Assembly (NCBI GenBank): GCA_916610825.1
Contig: OU744449.1
Span: 9,196,243 to 9,260,242, forward strand
Reading direction: 5' to 3'
Source of the DNA: Haliclystus octoradiatus
Taxonomy: Eukaryota > Cnidaria > Staurozoa > Stauromedusae > Haliclystidae
Length of the DNA stretch: 64,000 nucleotides
Position numbers and translations under genes: made by a program. The notes beneath the pieces are model-generated. The model had not been told where the DNA came from. It saw only the letters and a list, made by a program, of their open reading frames with translations, and did no database searches. Below are positions 12,600-25,200 of the stretch, piece after piece (the first letter of the stretch is position 1; each line of letters opens with the position of its first letter).

Positions 12600-14040
12600 A
12601 ATCTTCTGTCTTTTTTATTGTGAATTTTTCTAGTGACCAGTATAATAGTTCATCTTACCATCCAGATAAAATAAAGTTGTAAACATTCCTAACATAGAGG
12701 ACACGTTGTACGAGTTAATTCAAATTGGCTAAAGTTTGTTGTAAAAACTAGTCTCAGATTAAGTAATTCTATAAGACAAATCAGGGAAGTCTCTGAGAAA
12801 AGAATTCATGTACGATTCATGAACGTGAAATTACATACATTTTCATGAGACATCCTTAATAGTTTGGGCAATTTTGCATTCACAGACACATGATTGCTTT
12901 TCTCCAGCTCAGAAACATGATTTGAGATGAAATACAAAACAAACAAAAACCGATGAGCATTATAGTTACATGGACTGATACAGTTTACAATATATAATAT
13001 CCCCATTGTTTGTCTGTTTTCATGTTTCAACAATTTTTGAAACACTTCTTATAAGAGTTGAACAGGTCAAATGAGGTCCATTGTTTATATAGAAGCAGTA
13101 TAATAGCATTATTTTAAAACAGTAATCAGTATTTGTAATCAAAAGAGGAATGATAAAATGGACAAAGCTGGGAGTCAGGAAAGCAAACATTCATATGTCA
13201 TCAGACGCTAAACTCATATTAAGACATTCCAAAATAGACACAAATAAAAATATTAACATTTGAAATACATTGTCCCTCGGCTCTAAATGTTGATATATTT
13301 ACATATAAATGATTGTCTGATACCTTGAAGACTATTTTACAATAAACTTAAGAGCAGCATAAACAATTATTGTATTGTGTGATATAGATAGGCCATAGAA
13401 AAATTTCACAGATTTTGACAGCATAAGTTTCAGGGATGTAAGTTATTTGAGTATCCATAGCCATGCTTTAATTTGATAATCAAGATTCTGAAGTAATGAT
13501 TTTAAAATCCAGCTTGCAATACAATATGTTGGTCTAGTACTGTAATAGTAGATAAACGTCGGATAGCAAAGAAAATTAACAATTGAAAATGTGGAATAAA
13601 TGCAATTTTGGTATTGTAACATCCATCATTTTGTATCACCACTGAAAGACCCAAAGTCTTGTCATCATGTGTCTCTTCGATCCATCACTTAGTAAATCAT
13701 ATAGGTCAATTGGTTGATTGCATTTGAATTTTTGAAATACATATGCTTTTTGTCAACTTGATACCAAAGGTGAGCAATGATTTATAGTCCATGATTTAAT
13801 CTGATTTAGCACTCTCCAATACACATTTTCATTCATAATCCAGGAAGGAAATTCTTAAAGTCACTTGTACTTATGTTAGTACATTTGTAGAGCAGATTGT
13901 AATTTCCACAGCCTAACATAAACAAAGCATAGAAACATAATGAGAATGAAAATCATTTACTAATACAAAAGTCCAATGTTGAAATGGAATATCCAAGAAC
14001 ATTTTTTTATGGAAGTATATCAACAAAACAAATATATCCT
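12600..14040. other. Intergenic, nothing recognised
   Basis: AT-rich sequence without a supported gene. Confidence 0.5.
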
Positions 14041-14052
14041 CGGAGATAGGAA

Positions 14053-14128
14053 GCCTGCGAAAAACAGTTAAGAAGTTCATGAACAGTTTATGAACAGTTC
14101 ATGAACTCCTGAACTGTTTTTTGCAGGG
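14053..14128. repeat. Imperfect 76-bp palindrome (hairpin element)
   Basis: Starts CCTGCGAAAAACAGTT and ends AACTGTTTTTTGCAGG, with GTTCATGAAC repeats inside. The same start (CCTGCGAAAAACAGTTCAGG) recurs at about 60797 beside the long CATA microsatellite, so it is a dispersed element. Confidence 0.65.
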
Positions 14129-14139
14129 GAAGGGACATA

Positions 14140-15480
14140 GCAATCGCCAGGGTCTGATTAAGATGCAAAGGGCTTTTAGTGCATCGATATGCGTATGATA
14201 GGTTTAAAAAGGAGTCGAGTATGATACTCCTTTTAATCATGAGCAGCCTCTGACATAAGGTTTAGCTTTCTGGAATCTTACAACATTTTCAGCATTTCCT
14301 TACAAATTTTTTGTTGAGCTTTGGCCTATAAATCAAGGAGTTATCGATTTTCTTCTGAATTTGCTCTAGCCTTCCGTAATCTTTTGTCAGATCCTGATCA
14401 TGAGCACATTCTAAATCGTGAAACTGCAACGAGCAGCTGTTGCAGAAAAACAACTGTCTCTCAATTTCCATAATATTTCACAAAAGCAAGTAAATCGAGC
14501 AATAAAGTGATATTCATAGACAATGATGATCACGTCATTTAATTAGTTTCATTTAGTTTACCATCGGTATTTTGAGGCTAAAGTTTACCCTGTAATCAGG
14601 ACTTCTTGGATTGTAGCACCTCAATTGAGGATTAATTGCACATTTATTTTAAAATCCATGGTACCCAACTTGGTTACAAATTATATTGCATCAGTCCTTT
14701 CGAAAAAACGTTTTTATGTAAACTGTTCTCTGAATAAGAAACGACAATTATGATGCATACTACACAGCTTTGAAGTAGCATTCTTGAATGTAATATTTTC
14801 TCATCCAATTATTATCGGAAGCTGCTGTTGTACTGCACTGTTCCTAACAATTTTTCTAAGAAACTTGCTTATTAAATTGACATCTATATAGTGTTGTGAA
14901 AATATTTAGGTAATTTCACAAAACATTTCACAATGCTGTTACAGTGTAGCTCAGTTAATATCGCTAGGCTACTGTTGTTATCAACCTGCTTCGTATGAGT
15001 AATTTTCCAATTTAACAGTTCATGTCAAACTCAATTATTTCACTCCATTTAACATCACAACCCGCTTAATAAGTCCATTTTTTGTTGCCCAGTGATATGA
15101 ATGAGGTTACATTATATTCTGAAAATGATTAATTGGTCTCTGACGTATGCCCTATATTTATTTCCCAAATTGAGTTGCCTAGTTGCAAAGAATTCAGAAA
15201 ACTTGGTTTTGCGCGGAGAATGCACTTATTTGCCAACAGAATTTATTATCAACTCCTGAAGATTGCGCGGGATTACATTCCCCACAAGGACAATTCTTTT
15301 CAACTGGGCATTGGTAGAGCTCTTGGAGCGCCAGAGGAATAACTGTCCCAGACGCAGGCGCTACAACAGAATTTTTCCGTCTTTATGGGCAGGAAAACAA
15401 TTTTTGAGATAAAATTGCGTAAAATAAACTTTTGCGGGCGGCTTGAGAGACTTGAAATCATGTTGAGGGCAGGCCTGTGC
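14140..15480. other. Intergenic, one short Cys-containing frame only
   Basis: A 60-codon minus-strand frame with a true ATG at 14471 (to 14289) contains a FFCNSCSLQFHD stretch with two closely spaced Cys, but no splice context or homology supports it. Nothing else is recognised. Confidence 0.35.
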
Positions 15481-15500
15481 ATAATTTACTGTAATTACAG

Positions 15501-15716
15501 TCCATAGTGGAATCCATGTATGTTACGCCGGATATATCCGGCGTAGAACTGAGTTGATTTTACGCCAATTTGATTTCTTTGGCGTGGAAATTTGATAATT
15601 TTCTATAGTTTTCAACAAAATTTGGGCCTTTTGGCGTATTCTTGAATGCTGACTCTGACTTGGCGTAATTTTGGCGTAAATATCCGGCGTTCCAAATTCA
15701 AGGATTCCACTATGGA
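15501..15716. mobile_element. 216-bp MITE with 6-bp target duplication
   Basis: Terminal inverted repeats TCCATAGTGGAATCC and GGATTCCACTATGGA, flanked by TTACAG at 15495-15500 and 15717-15722. The interior is rich in TTGGCGTAA-type motifs and has an inner inverted GCCGGATAT pair. There is no coding capacity. The superfamily is not assigned. Confidence 0.8.
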
Positions 15717-15987
15717 TTACAGTTAGTCCGAAATAAAATAAGTCTTAATGATTTGGTCTCTGACGTATGCTTCATGGACAATGCTTAAATCTGACATCCT
15801 AGTACTAAAGTAGCCTAGCAATTTCATTTTCACTCACCTAAATTTGCTTTTACCAGTCGCTACATTTAATGTCTTGAGTTGTATCAGTGTGTTACTTTAA
15901 TAACATACAATATTAACATCCTAAATTCAAAGAGGAAAGACTATTCTTCGTTATACTGCTGGTATTGATTTATCCTTTTAGTATATA

Positions 15988-16240
15988 ATTCATCCAATCC
16001 AATAGCTTTTTTAGATCTTGCTAGGATCTGATTCTAAAATTTATCAGTGAGTTTCGATAGAAATGAAAGGCAGCTTGCTGGCCTTTTGATGCAGTCTCAT
16101 CTGATTTCGCGGTTCTAATTCCAATCTGAAAGACTGGGGAGATTTCAGGAGATTTAGTAGCCTAAAATCATCTTACTCTACATATTGATTCAAGATTCAG
16201 GATCACCCTTACCAGTAATGTGATTTGGAGACGGATAGGG
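15988..16240 (+). repeat. Right arm of long inverted repeat, abutting copy A start
   Basis: Mate of 7492-7745 in inverse orientation, ending GACGGATAGGG seven bases before the ATG at 16248. It therefore covers the probable 5' UTR and proximal promoter of copy A. Confidence 0.9.
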
Positions 16241-16247
16241 CGACAAA

Positions 16248-19200
16248 ATGGCAGGAAAGGCGACAGGAATGCAAGTTCAGAAAGAAGTCGGATCTAGATT
16301 TGAAGAAAACTTTATTGAAAATAAAAAAATCACACACAATTCAACTGCTGAAGATGTTCAACAGATTTATGATAATTGGGCAGCAACTTACGACCAGGTT
16401 TGTGTCAGAATCGACAATTCAACACATTTTCGAATTTTGTTTTATTTGATAATAAAATGTAGAATTGTATGCTCCTTTTAATCTTAAATTCGTTTTCTGA
16501 TCAAAACGAGTATATCTCATTTCATTTGTTAAAATACATTGGCGACACATAAAAATAAAATGACAGGCCTACCAACAATAAAGCTCAAAAGCTGTGTAAG
16601 CAAGCAGTGGAATTATTTCAATCACTCTATAGATTTATTTATCAGAATCTTCTTGGTGATAATTTTGGTACAAAATAACAACACAACTAAGTTTGCACAA
16701 TGTTTCGACTGATTAACTTCAGCCATTCTCAAGTGAATGTTTTTTTATTAATAATTAAGATATATATATTCACCTATATATTCATATATATATATTATAA
16801 TTTTTTCACCATATTTATAACTCATCTTGACTTAGGTGTATTCTGAAGTCAGTTCCTGGTTCGCTCACTGAGCAGTACTGATGAAGGCTAATGGCCAGAA
16901 ACATGTACTTGTCTGCTGCTATATATATATATCAATTTTTTAGTATCACCGTCTGAAGATCGCAATAAAAGCGTGAAACTCCGAGTTACGGAAAAGGCTT
17001 TGCCTCGTCTCTGTTTTATACTCTATATTATGCTCTGTCCTAAAAAACATTGAGCACTTTCATATACATGTGTGTATAAGAGTTCACACTCAATACAATT
17101 AATTTTTAATTAATTATTATTGTATATATATTTATGTTTATCTAATAGCAGATAATATAGGGCTCTATGTCTTCATTTGACAGAGCGGTAAATAATAATA
17201 ATATATGGCGAAAGAGTCAAAGAATACACATTATTTACTGTCATTTCTGTCATTGTCATACTGTCTGTCATTTCTTCACAGTAAAGAATGTGTATTCTTT
17301 GACTCTTTCGCCATATATTATTATTATATATATAAATTGTTTGTCCCTTGAGGGTGAAGTTACATCATAAAGAATATTTACAATATGATATCGATATCAG
17401 TGACAACAGTAACTATGCTAACTAGCTTAGATATATTTCTAATCCTTAGAGGAAATGCTGTATCATGAAATGCATGCAATTATTTGAAAACTTTGGCTCG
17501 GATGGAATCGCCTTGGACGTTTAATGTTGGTTTCAATTCTTGAATTGCCAGCATTTCATTCACGAGACAATCGAATCTATTTTTGCACTGTTTTATAATT
17601 TTAAAATGTTTTTAAATATATCAATAGATATGCCGTTCTTTTGACCGACGTGTATACCAAGGTTACGTTTGTTATGTTCATCCTTGCGTTCATATAGGTG
17701 CCGGCTTGTATAGCCGACATAGTCTGCTTCACACAGACCACATTTAAAATGAAATATGACGCATTGTTGGGTTAACAAATCTGGCTTCTCCTCACGGGTA
17801 CGCAAGTCGTCGTTGAACTTCTTACTTTTAAAAATAGCTTTAAAATTTACACTCATTTTACAATTTAAACGGTAAAGTTCTTTCCCTGTTTCATCGCATG
17901 ATTGTTGATCTTTAAACGGTAAAACTATACTTAAATATTTTATATTATTGTCTGGTAAAACTGGAGAATTAAAATCATTACTTAGCATTTTATGCAAAAT
18001 AGAATTAAAAACACGGAGCGGATACTTAAATTTACTAAAAATGTTAAAAAGTACTTTACATTCAATGTTAAAATCAGCTTCAGAGGAACAAAGACGATGC
18101 GCTCTGTGAAGTATTGTCTTTAATATACCAGTTTTATATCTTGTGTCTGCGTGACTCTGATAATGTAAAAGAAGTCCTTTGTTTGTTGATTTTCGATGGA
18201 CACTCGTTGATATTTCTGTGCCGGTATTAGTCATTTTGATTCCAAGAAAAGGTAGTTGTTTACTTTCCTCTAACTCAATCGTAAAGTTTATCGACGAGTG
18301 TGCTGCATTCAGAATCGATAATGAGTTTTCTGCTTCTTTCATATTTTTTACAATTGCCAAGGTGTCATCCACATAGCGCCAATAGAATTCCGGTAATTTA
18401 TTAGGTTCTGATAAAAAAATTTCAATATTGCACATAAAAACATTAGCTAATAAAGGTCCCAATGGGGATCCCATTGCCACTGCATTTGATTGTTCATACA
18501 GCTCACCATTGAATTGAAACAACTGATCCTTGGTACTGATCAATAATAGCTCACGCAGATCGTCAGGCGTTAAATTCAAGGTATACTTTTCATTGAACCA
18601 ATTGTTAGAAAATGCATCCGTTATGCATGCACTCGTTAATGCATGGACTCCTCACCAAAAGAGGTTATGAAAAATTTTACAGCTTATAAAAATTAAAAAT
18701 AAAGCAATATACCAGCCAGCAAAGACTACTAATGGCTGCAAAGCGGAGTGTAAAACTACTACATGTATACAGAAATGACAGTAATACAGAATTGTTCAAA
18801 AAAAGACAAAGACTTATTACAAATCACATTTACGAAGAACAGCATTCGTCACAAAAAAAGCGGATAAAAGATACAGTAAATTTGTTAGAAATAGGAGAAA
18901 ATGAAATGAAAGAAGAAAGATTCTGGGAGTTTCCTATAGCCATGGCTGATACCAACGGTAGAAAGCAAGAAGACAAATTTCAAATTCTAAAAATATTTCA
19001 AAGCTTTTATAAGAAACTCTTCAACAGAACAGAACCAACAACAGAAAGAGCGAAAGAAAATGAATTGAAAATAAATAAGAAATTAATGGATATAGAAATA
19101 GAAGGAAAAAGTCAGGAAAAGCTAGAATACTCTGCAGAGGATATCAAAAACACAGTTAAAAACTCAAACATAATAAAGCAGCCGACAGCGAAGGGCGGAA

Positions 19201-22200
19201 AAACGAAATGTTAATAGAAGGTGGTTCAGAGATGATAAAGTCACTTACTAAATTGTTTAACAAACTTGCATCAGAAAATGTGACACCAGTTGAATGGGAA
19301 AGAATGGAAATAAAATCTATATGTAAGAACAAGGGAATAAAATCTGAAATGAAAAATAGAAGATTATTATTTTTTAACCAGCATTTTAAGCAAGATATAT
19401 GAAAAATCGATCATGAACAAAGTAAAGGATGATATTAAATTTATCACATTTCAAAATGGAGGCAGAAGAGAAAAATCTACAAAAGATATTTGGCTAGGAT
19501 TGATGATGATTATAGACAATAACAAGAGATTAAACAAAAATTCTTATATTTTGTTTGCAGATGCGGAGAAATGCTTCGACAAACTTTGGCTAGAGGACTG
19601 TGTTGTTGACCTTCACAATGCGGGTATGCGTATGCGGGTATGCGTTCAAGGGAGGTGGCAACAATCTACAACCTTAGCAGAAATGCATGGATTACGATAC
19701 AGACACCACATGGACCCATTTCTGAGATAGAGATTAAAAACATTGTTAAGCAAGGCACTGTGTATGGCTCTCAGCTATGTTGTGTCAGCAATGATCTGAT
19801 AAATGTTATTGGTAAACCAGCAACTACAATAGTAACACCAAATTTATTATTAAAATCATTGATTTATGTTGATGACATTGCAGCTGCAGGGAGCAAATAT
19901 ACCATACAAACAGTTGGAGAAAACCTGGGAATAATGGAAAAGAAAAAAAAGTTTACTTTTAGTATCGATGAAACAAGCTACTACCTGATAATAAAATCAG
20001 GAAGAAAAAACATTAGAAGAAGTAGTAATTAAGTTGAATAAAGGAAACATCAGTGAAACAAAAGAATATAAATACCTTGGAAATTGGATGGCAAGTAAAG
20101 GAACTGCAGAAAGAAAAATTGGGCAAATGGAAAATAATATTCATAAAATTATTAAAGAAATAAAAAGAATAGGCAAAAAGGAACATCTGGGTAAATACAG
20201 CACTAGTGCACATCTACTCATGTACGAAAAAACTGTAGTGCCAACCATTATTTATAATCTAGAGGTGTGGACTATCCTAAGAAAGTTAGACAAGGAAAAA
20301 TAGAAAAAATACAATCAGTGGCATTGAAATGAATTTTGCAGTTACCAAATAGCACACCTTACTGGGGCATCTTAAAAGAAACAGGTATTTAGCCGATAAT
20401 TATGCACATAACCTATCAACGTATCATATTATTACAAAGCATAATGACATCGGATAGCGAAAGATTGTGAAAAAAGATAATATTAAAACAGATGAAAGAA
20501 AATAGAGAGGACAGTTGGTACGGGAAACGAAGAGAATGGTGAAAGAACTGAGTATAGACGAAATGGAAGCATCCAGGGTGACGAAAATGGATGGAAAGAG
20601 ATAGTAAAGGGAAAGATTCAAGAAGCAATACGAAGAACAAGTATAGATAAGGAGAAAGTAATGAAAAAGTTAAGACACCAAAAGCAGTAGAAGTATCAAA
20701 GGCAAAAGTATTTAAATTCAGTAGGAATAAATGAGGCCAGTGAGTTAATGAGATTGAGACTAGAAATGTATGACGTTAGAAGCAATTTTGGGAAAGAGAG
20801 GCTATGTTGTTGTGGTATAGAACTAGAGACTATAGAACATTTAATAGAAAGCCCTGACGTGAAAAGCTTAAGTAAAAATGGCCGGGAAGTAGACGCTGAT
20901 CATCCAACAATTGATGACATTGATAAAACTGAAACACACTGTCTCCGCAAAGCAAACACGTTTGTAAAAATGTACATAGAAATGAGGAACAAAATAATTA
21001 CTGAAAAAGAAAAAAGACATATATCTAAAATAATAAAAAAAAGTAAAGATACATATAATAATAACAGATTAAGTAGTAAATAAAATTTAACAATATATAC
21101 AACGAAAAAAAAATGTAAATTTAGCCTTGCACTCATTATATTATGATGTGCTTGCCATAGAATTGCAAAGAGGGCACGTGGTAATAATAATATAATAAAC
21201 GGACCATTGATTAGCTCGTACGGATGAATGAATTAATCTTACGGATAATTATTTCCGCAGCTAAATATTCCCTTCATCGCAGCTATCCAATTCTAACTCC
21301 GCTTCTAAATAATCGCAACTATTCAGCTATTTTTCTCATAAACACACACTTCGCCGCATCAAATCGAAACATTACCGTGGCTAAAAGTAATTTCAATTGG
21401 TAATAACATATTTAATATTTATTTTTATTTTGCACGACGCTTCAATCACGACTTGTGATCATTTTCAAGCGATCTAAGAAATTTTATGAAAAACATAAAC
21501 TTATTAAACCTATTTTGAAAATTTTAAAAATGTGAAAACAATGGATTTACATGGATATCAATTTTTAAAACTTCCAAAATACGTTTAATAAGTTCATTTG
21601 AAAATGATCACAAGTCGTGATTGAAACGTCTTGCAAATTTAAAATCATCACAGCTATTTTATATAATTCATTCCGTTCGGTGTACATTCTGGCTTTAACT
21701 ATGATTCAATAGCAGTGGATTTTCGCGGATATTTTGCCTTCAATTTTATATGTTCGTAATTTATACATGAAACATTGATGTTCGAAATTTATTTTCGAAT
21801 GACCATCATCGAATGTACCAACGTACAATATATGTAGATCTTTTACTATGCATTAATGAATGAAAAATCAAAATCAAATCAAATGTTGTTATGTATATAC
21901 TCCAATGTCTGTAATAGTCTACATGTAATGAAAATACTACTCACACGCATTCTGAATTATTGTGCAATGCTTGCTACATCTCTACTACTATATAAAAATT
22001 ACCTTCAAAACTTTGTACGCGCTAATCTCTAAAACCATGCGAAGAAATCATGAATATCATACATCATTCGAAAGCTCTCTTTCGTGGTCTGAACATACGC
22101 TATATTTAATTTTGAAAGATAGACTGAATTTGGCGTAAAATTGAAAAATCAAGTTTTCCGTAAACTGAAGATCAGAGCCGCCGCCATCCAGATCAAAGCC

Positions 22201-25200
22201 GTGCAGGCAATGAACCATGAATGTGAGTGTTTCGGAATCTCGAACAAAGCCAGAAACATAAATTGGGATGATGACGAAAACTACTTTCTACTTTTGTGAT
22301 TATTTATGTTTAATTAACTGTCAGCTAAATTCTATTTTCTAGACGTAGCTCTCAGCTTAAAATCATTTGTGAACGTCATTACAGAGAGTGCTGTGTTTAC
22401 GAAATCAAAATATCTTTGAATTTTAAATAATATTTGGATTTAAATAACAGTTTGAATTGTAAAAACATCCCCAAACATCCGCTGTTTCAAATTATCTATC
22501 AAAAGTAATTAGTAACAGCGACAAGGAAAATCATAATGAAATGTAAACAGAAATAAATCTCAAATCTCTAAAGGCAACCAGACAAATGCAACGATTGCGT
22601 GGCGTGGACCATGCGTGGACTGTGGTAGGATTTTAGTAAACCACAGTCCACGCAATAGTATTAGGCTAGGGTAGGGTTAATCCGACAATGTCTCTGTATA
22701 ATTGTGCTTTGACATTCATCAGCCAGCTTTTAAATTAAAAGCCTATTAAAAAGTCATAACCGAAATGAAACCAGACCAACAAATGTTTTCCTTTCCACTG
22801 CTATCACGTGGGGATATAATTATGAAGATGAATGTAAAATGTGTATTATTGCTTCATCTAGCTATCCAATTAAGAAATTTATTTCGATAAAACAGAATTA
22901 ACGTACTTTTTTGATGAAACGGTATTGACGTATTTTTTTATATGGTTCATATTGAATTAGATATCTACAGTAAAGATTTATTAATATCAAACTGCAGTTG
23001 GAACACTGGAAAATCGTTTGGCAAAATCTTACTTCAATTAATACTTTTAAATCACGAAATATTATCAGTATATATAGTACTGGTATGGAAGGAATAGGAC
23101 ATTATAATTAACCCACTTTCACGGCTTTTAATAATTACGTCTCAATTTTCTTTACGACAGTTTATGGATTTTTATGGTGACGAATAAATCTTTTTTAATA
23201 TGACGGTGTCGAAATATATTTTTATATCTTTCACATTGTTAGAGATATCTGCAGTAAAGATTATTAATATGAAACTGCAACTGGAAGTCTTGAGGATACT
23301 TGGCAGAATTTTACTTTAATTAATACTTTTAAATCATAAAATATTAATAGTATTAGCAGGACTGGTATGGAAGGATTATGACCCCGATTAATTATGACAT
23401 TTTAATTAACACACTTTCATTTAGCTTTAGTTAATTACGTTTCAATTTACTTATGGCATTTTATGTATGACGTATTTTCTATATGGTTCATATTGAGTTA
23501 GATATATGTAGTAGATTATTAATATCAAACTGCAACTGGAAGTCTTAAGAATATTTGGCAAAATCTTACTTTAAAACTGTGAAATGCTATAGCATGATAT
23601 TAACTATGACTATGAAACTATGAAATCGAATAACGCTTTTGAAATCTTATAACGCTTAAATTTGTAGAGTCAATCTTCATTATATACCGTTCATGTTACC
23701 AATAGATTTTTGATTCTGAAATACATACTATGTATAGAGTGAAACCACCTCCTTAGTGAAGAAAATTAAGTACAGCTTCTCAACAGTAACAACATTGGGC
23801 CGAAGGCCCACATGGCCCTCCGCAGGAGCTAGCAAAAAGCTGCCGGAGGCAGCCTTTTTTTCTAGTGTATAATAATTACAACTGTAAATAATAAATTTGC
23901 ATAAACCAGACAATACTTATAGATACATCCTCGTTATTTAATTTGCGTTTAAAATTTTGTAAAATGCTTTGCAAATACACTATCATCAGGAATATAATTG
24001 TTCCAAGGCGGGATGACACGATCAAGGTATTTGATGTTTAATATAATTTGATTTGGGACCTACTGAAGATTCAAGTTTTATACTGTGACCCGCTTTCCAT
24101 ATTCTTCCACAGAATTGAATATATTCATTTATATTTAGGCTCGCAATAGCATGAACTATTTTAAATAGCAATGTTAGATATGTCTTTAAACGCCTAAGTT
24201 CAAGTGATTGCGTTTACACGACAAGTGGATTTACGAAACCCAGGGGAATTTTAGTCTGGATCGCCCTCGCGTCTAGACGTAAACAGGAAAACCGAGAGGA
24301 AATTTGTCCGCTTACAAAAGCTGTGTTGATTCACGTGGAATATAATTAGATATGAATAACAAAAGTCATTTTGAATGATTTAAATAAAACAAACATATCG
24401 ATCTGGAGCTACAGAATCGTAGAAGTATAAAAAACCTTGTGTAACTGATCACCTATCTGAACTTTTTGAAAGTGGACTTTCGAAAGACTTTTAAAAACCC
24501 GGGTTCTTGCCCTTGTGTAAAAACCTGGGTTTTTGCCCTCGTGTAAACGTAGCCTAAGTAGGCCTATAGTTCGCGTTTACAAATTTAAATCTAAATTTAA
24601 TTACCTCACGCATTGAAGTCGCTTCAGGAAAAAACTGGAAGGCCAAAATCTCGAGCCGCTGAGGATTCCCTCTCATTTTCTCCTTCATGCCTTCGTGTGG
24701 AAAATATATATAGTTCATAGTAAACTAACATACTTTTATACACATTTACTGTATCTTTCTCACTCAATGTTTTTGCACAAGTGCTTTTCCGCATATACGC
24801 GTTCAAATTAAGAAATCATTCTTCGTCATTTAGCTTCAGCTACTCGAATCTGTCTTAAAAAAGTTTTCGTGTCATGTGACTTCAAAGAAAGATCATGAGG
24901 ATGCCACCGAACAGAATATCTGAATGAGTAATATGCCCTTTCAAACAAAAAATGTATGGTGATATTGTGACTTATTCATTAGCAACGATATCAAAGCATT
25001 AACAGTTCTAGAAATAGCGGTATATCAAGAGTATAATTCCAATAAAGATTGTAAATTAAAATTAAATTAAATTTTGATAGTATGTTTTTGTCAATGTAAC
25101 GCCATTTTTATTTATTTTTGTATTTTCTTTGTAATTAGGGTTTTAAATATCTGGCCGTGATTCTACTTTGGAATTTTGATTCGTCCGATACCTTAAGGAC

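Noticed and set aside
20416-20640. Minus-strand frames opposite the LINE relic
   Set aside because: Phe/Leu/Ser-rich shadows of the A-rich LINE coding strand.
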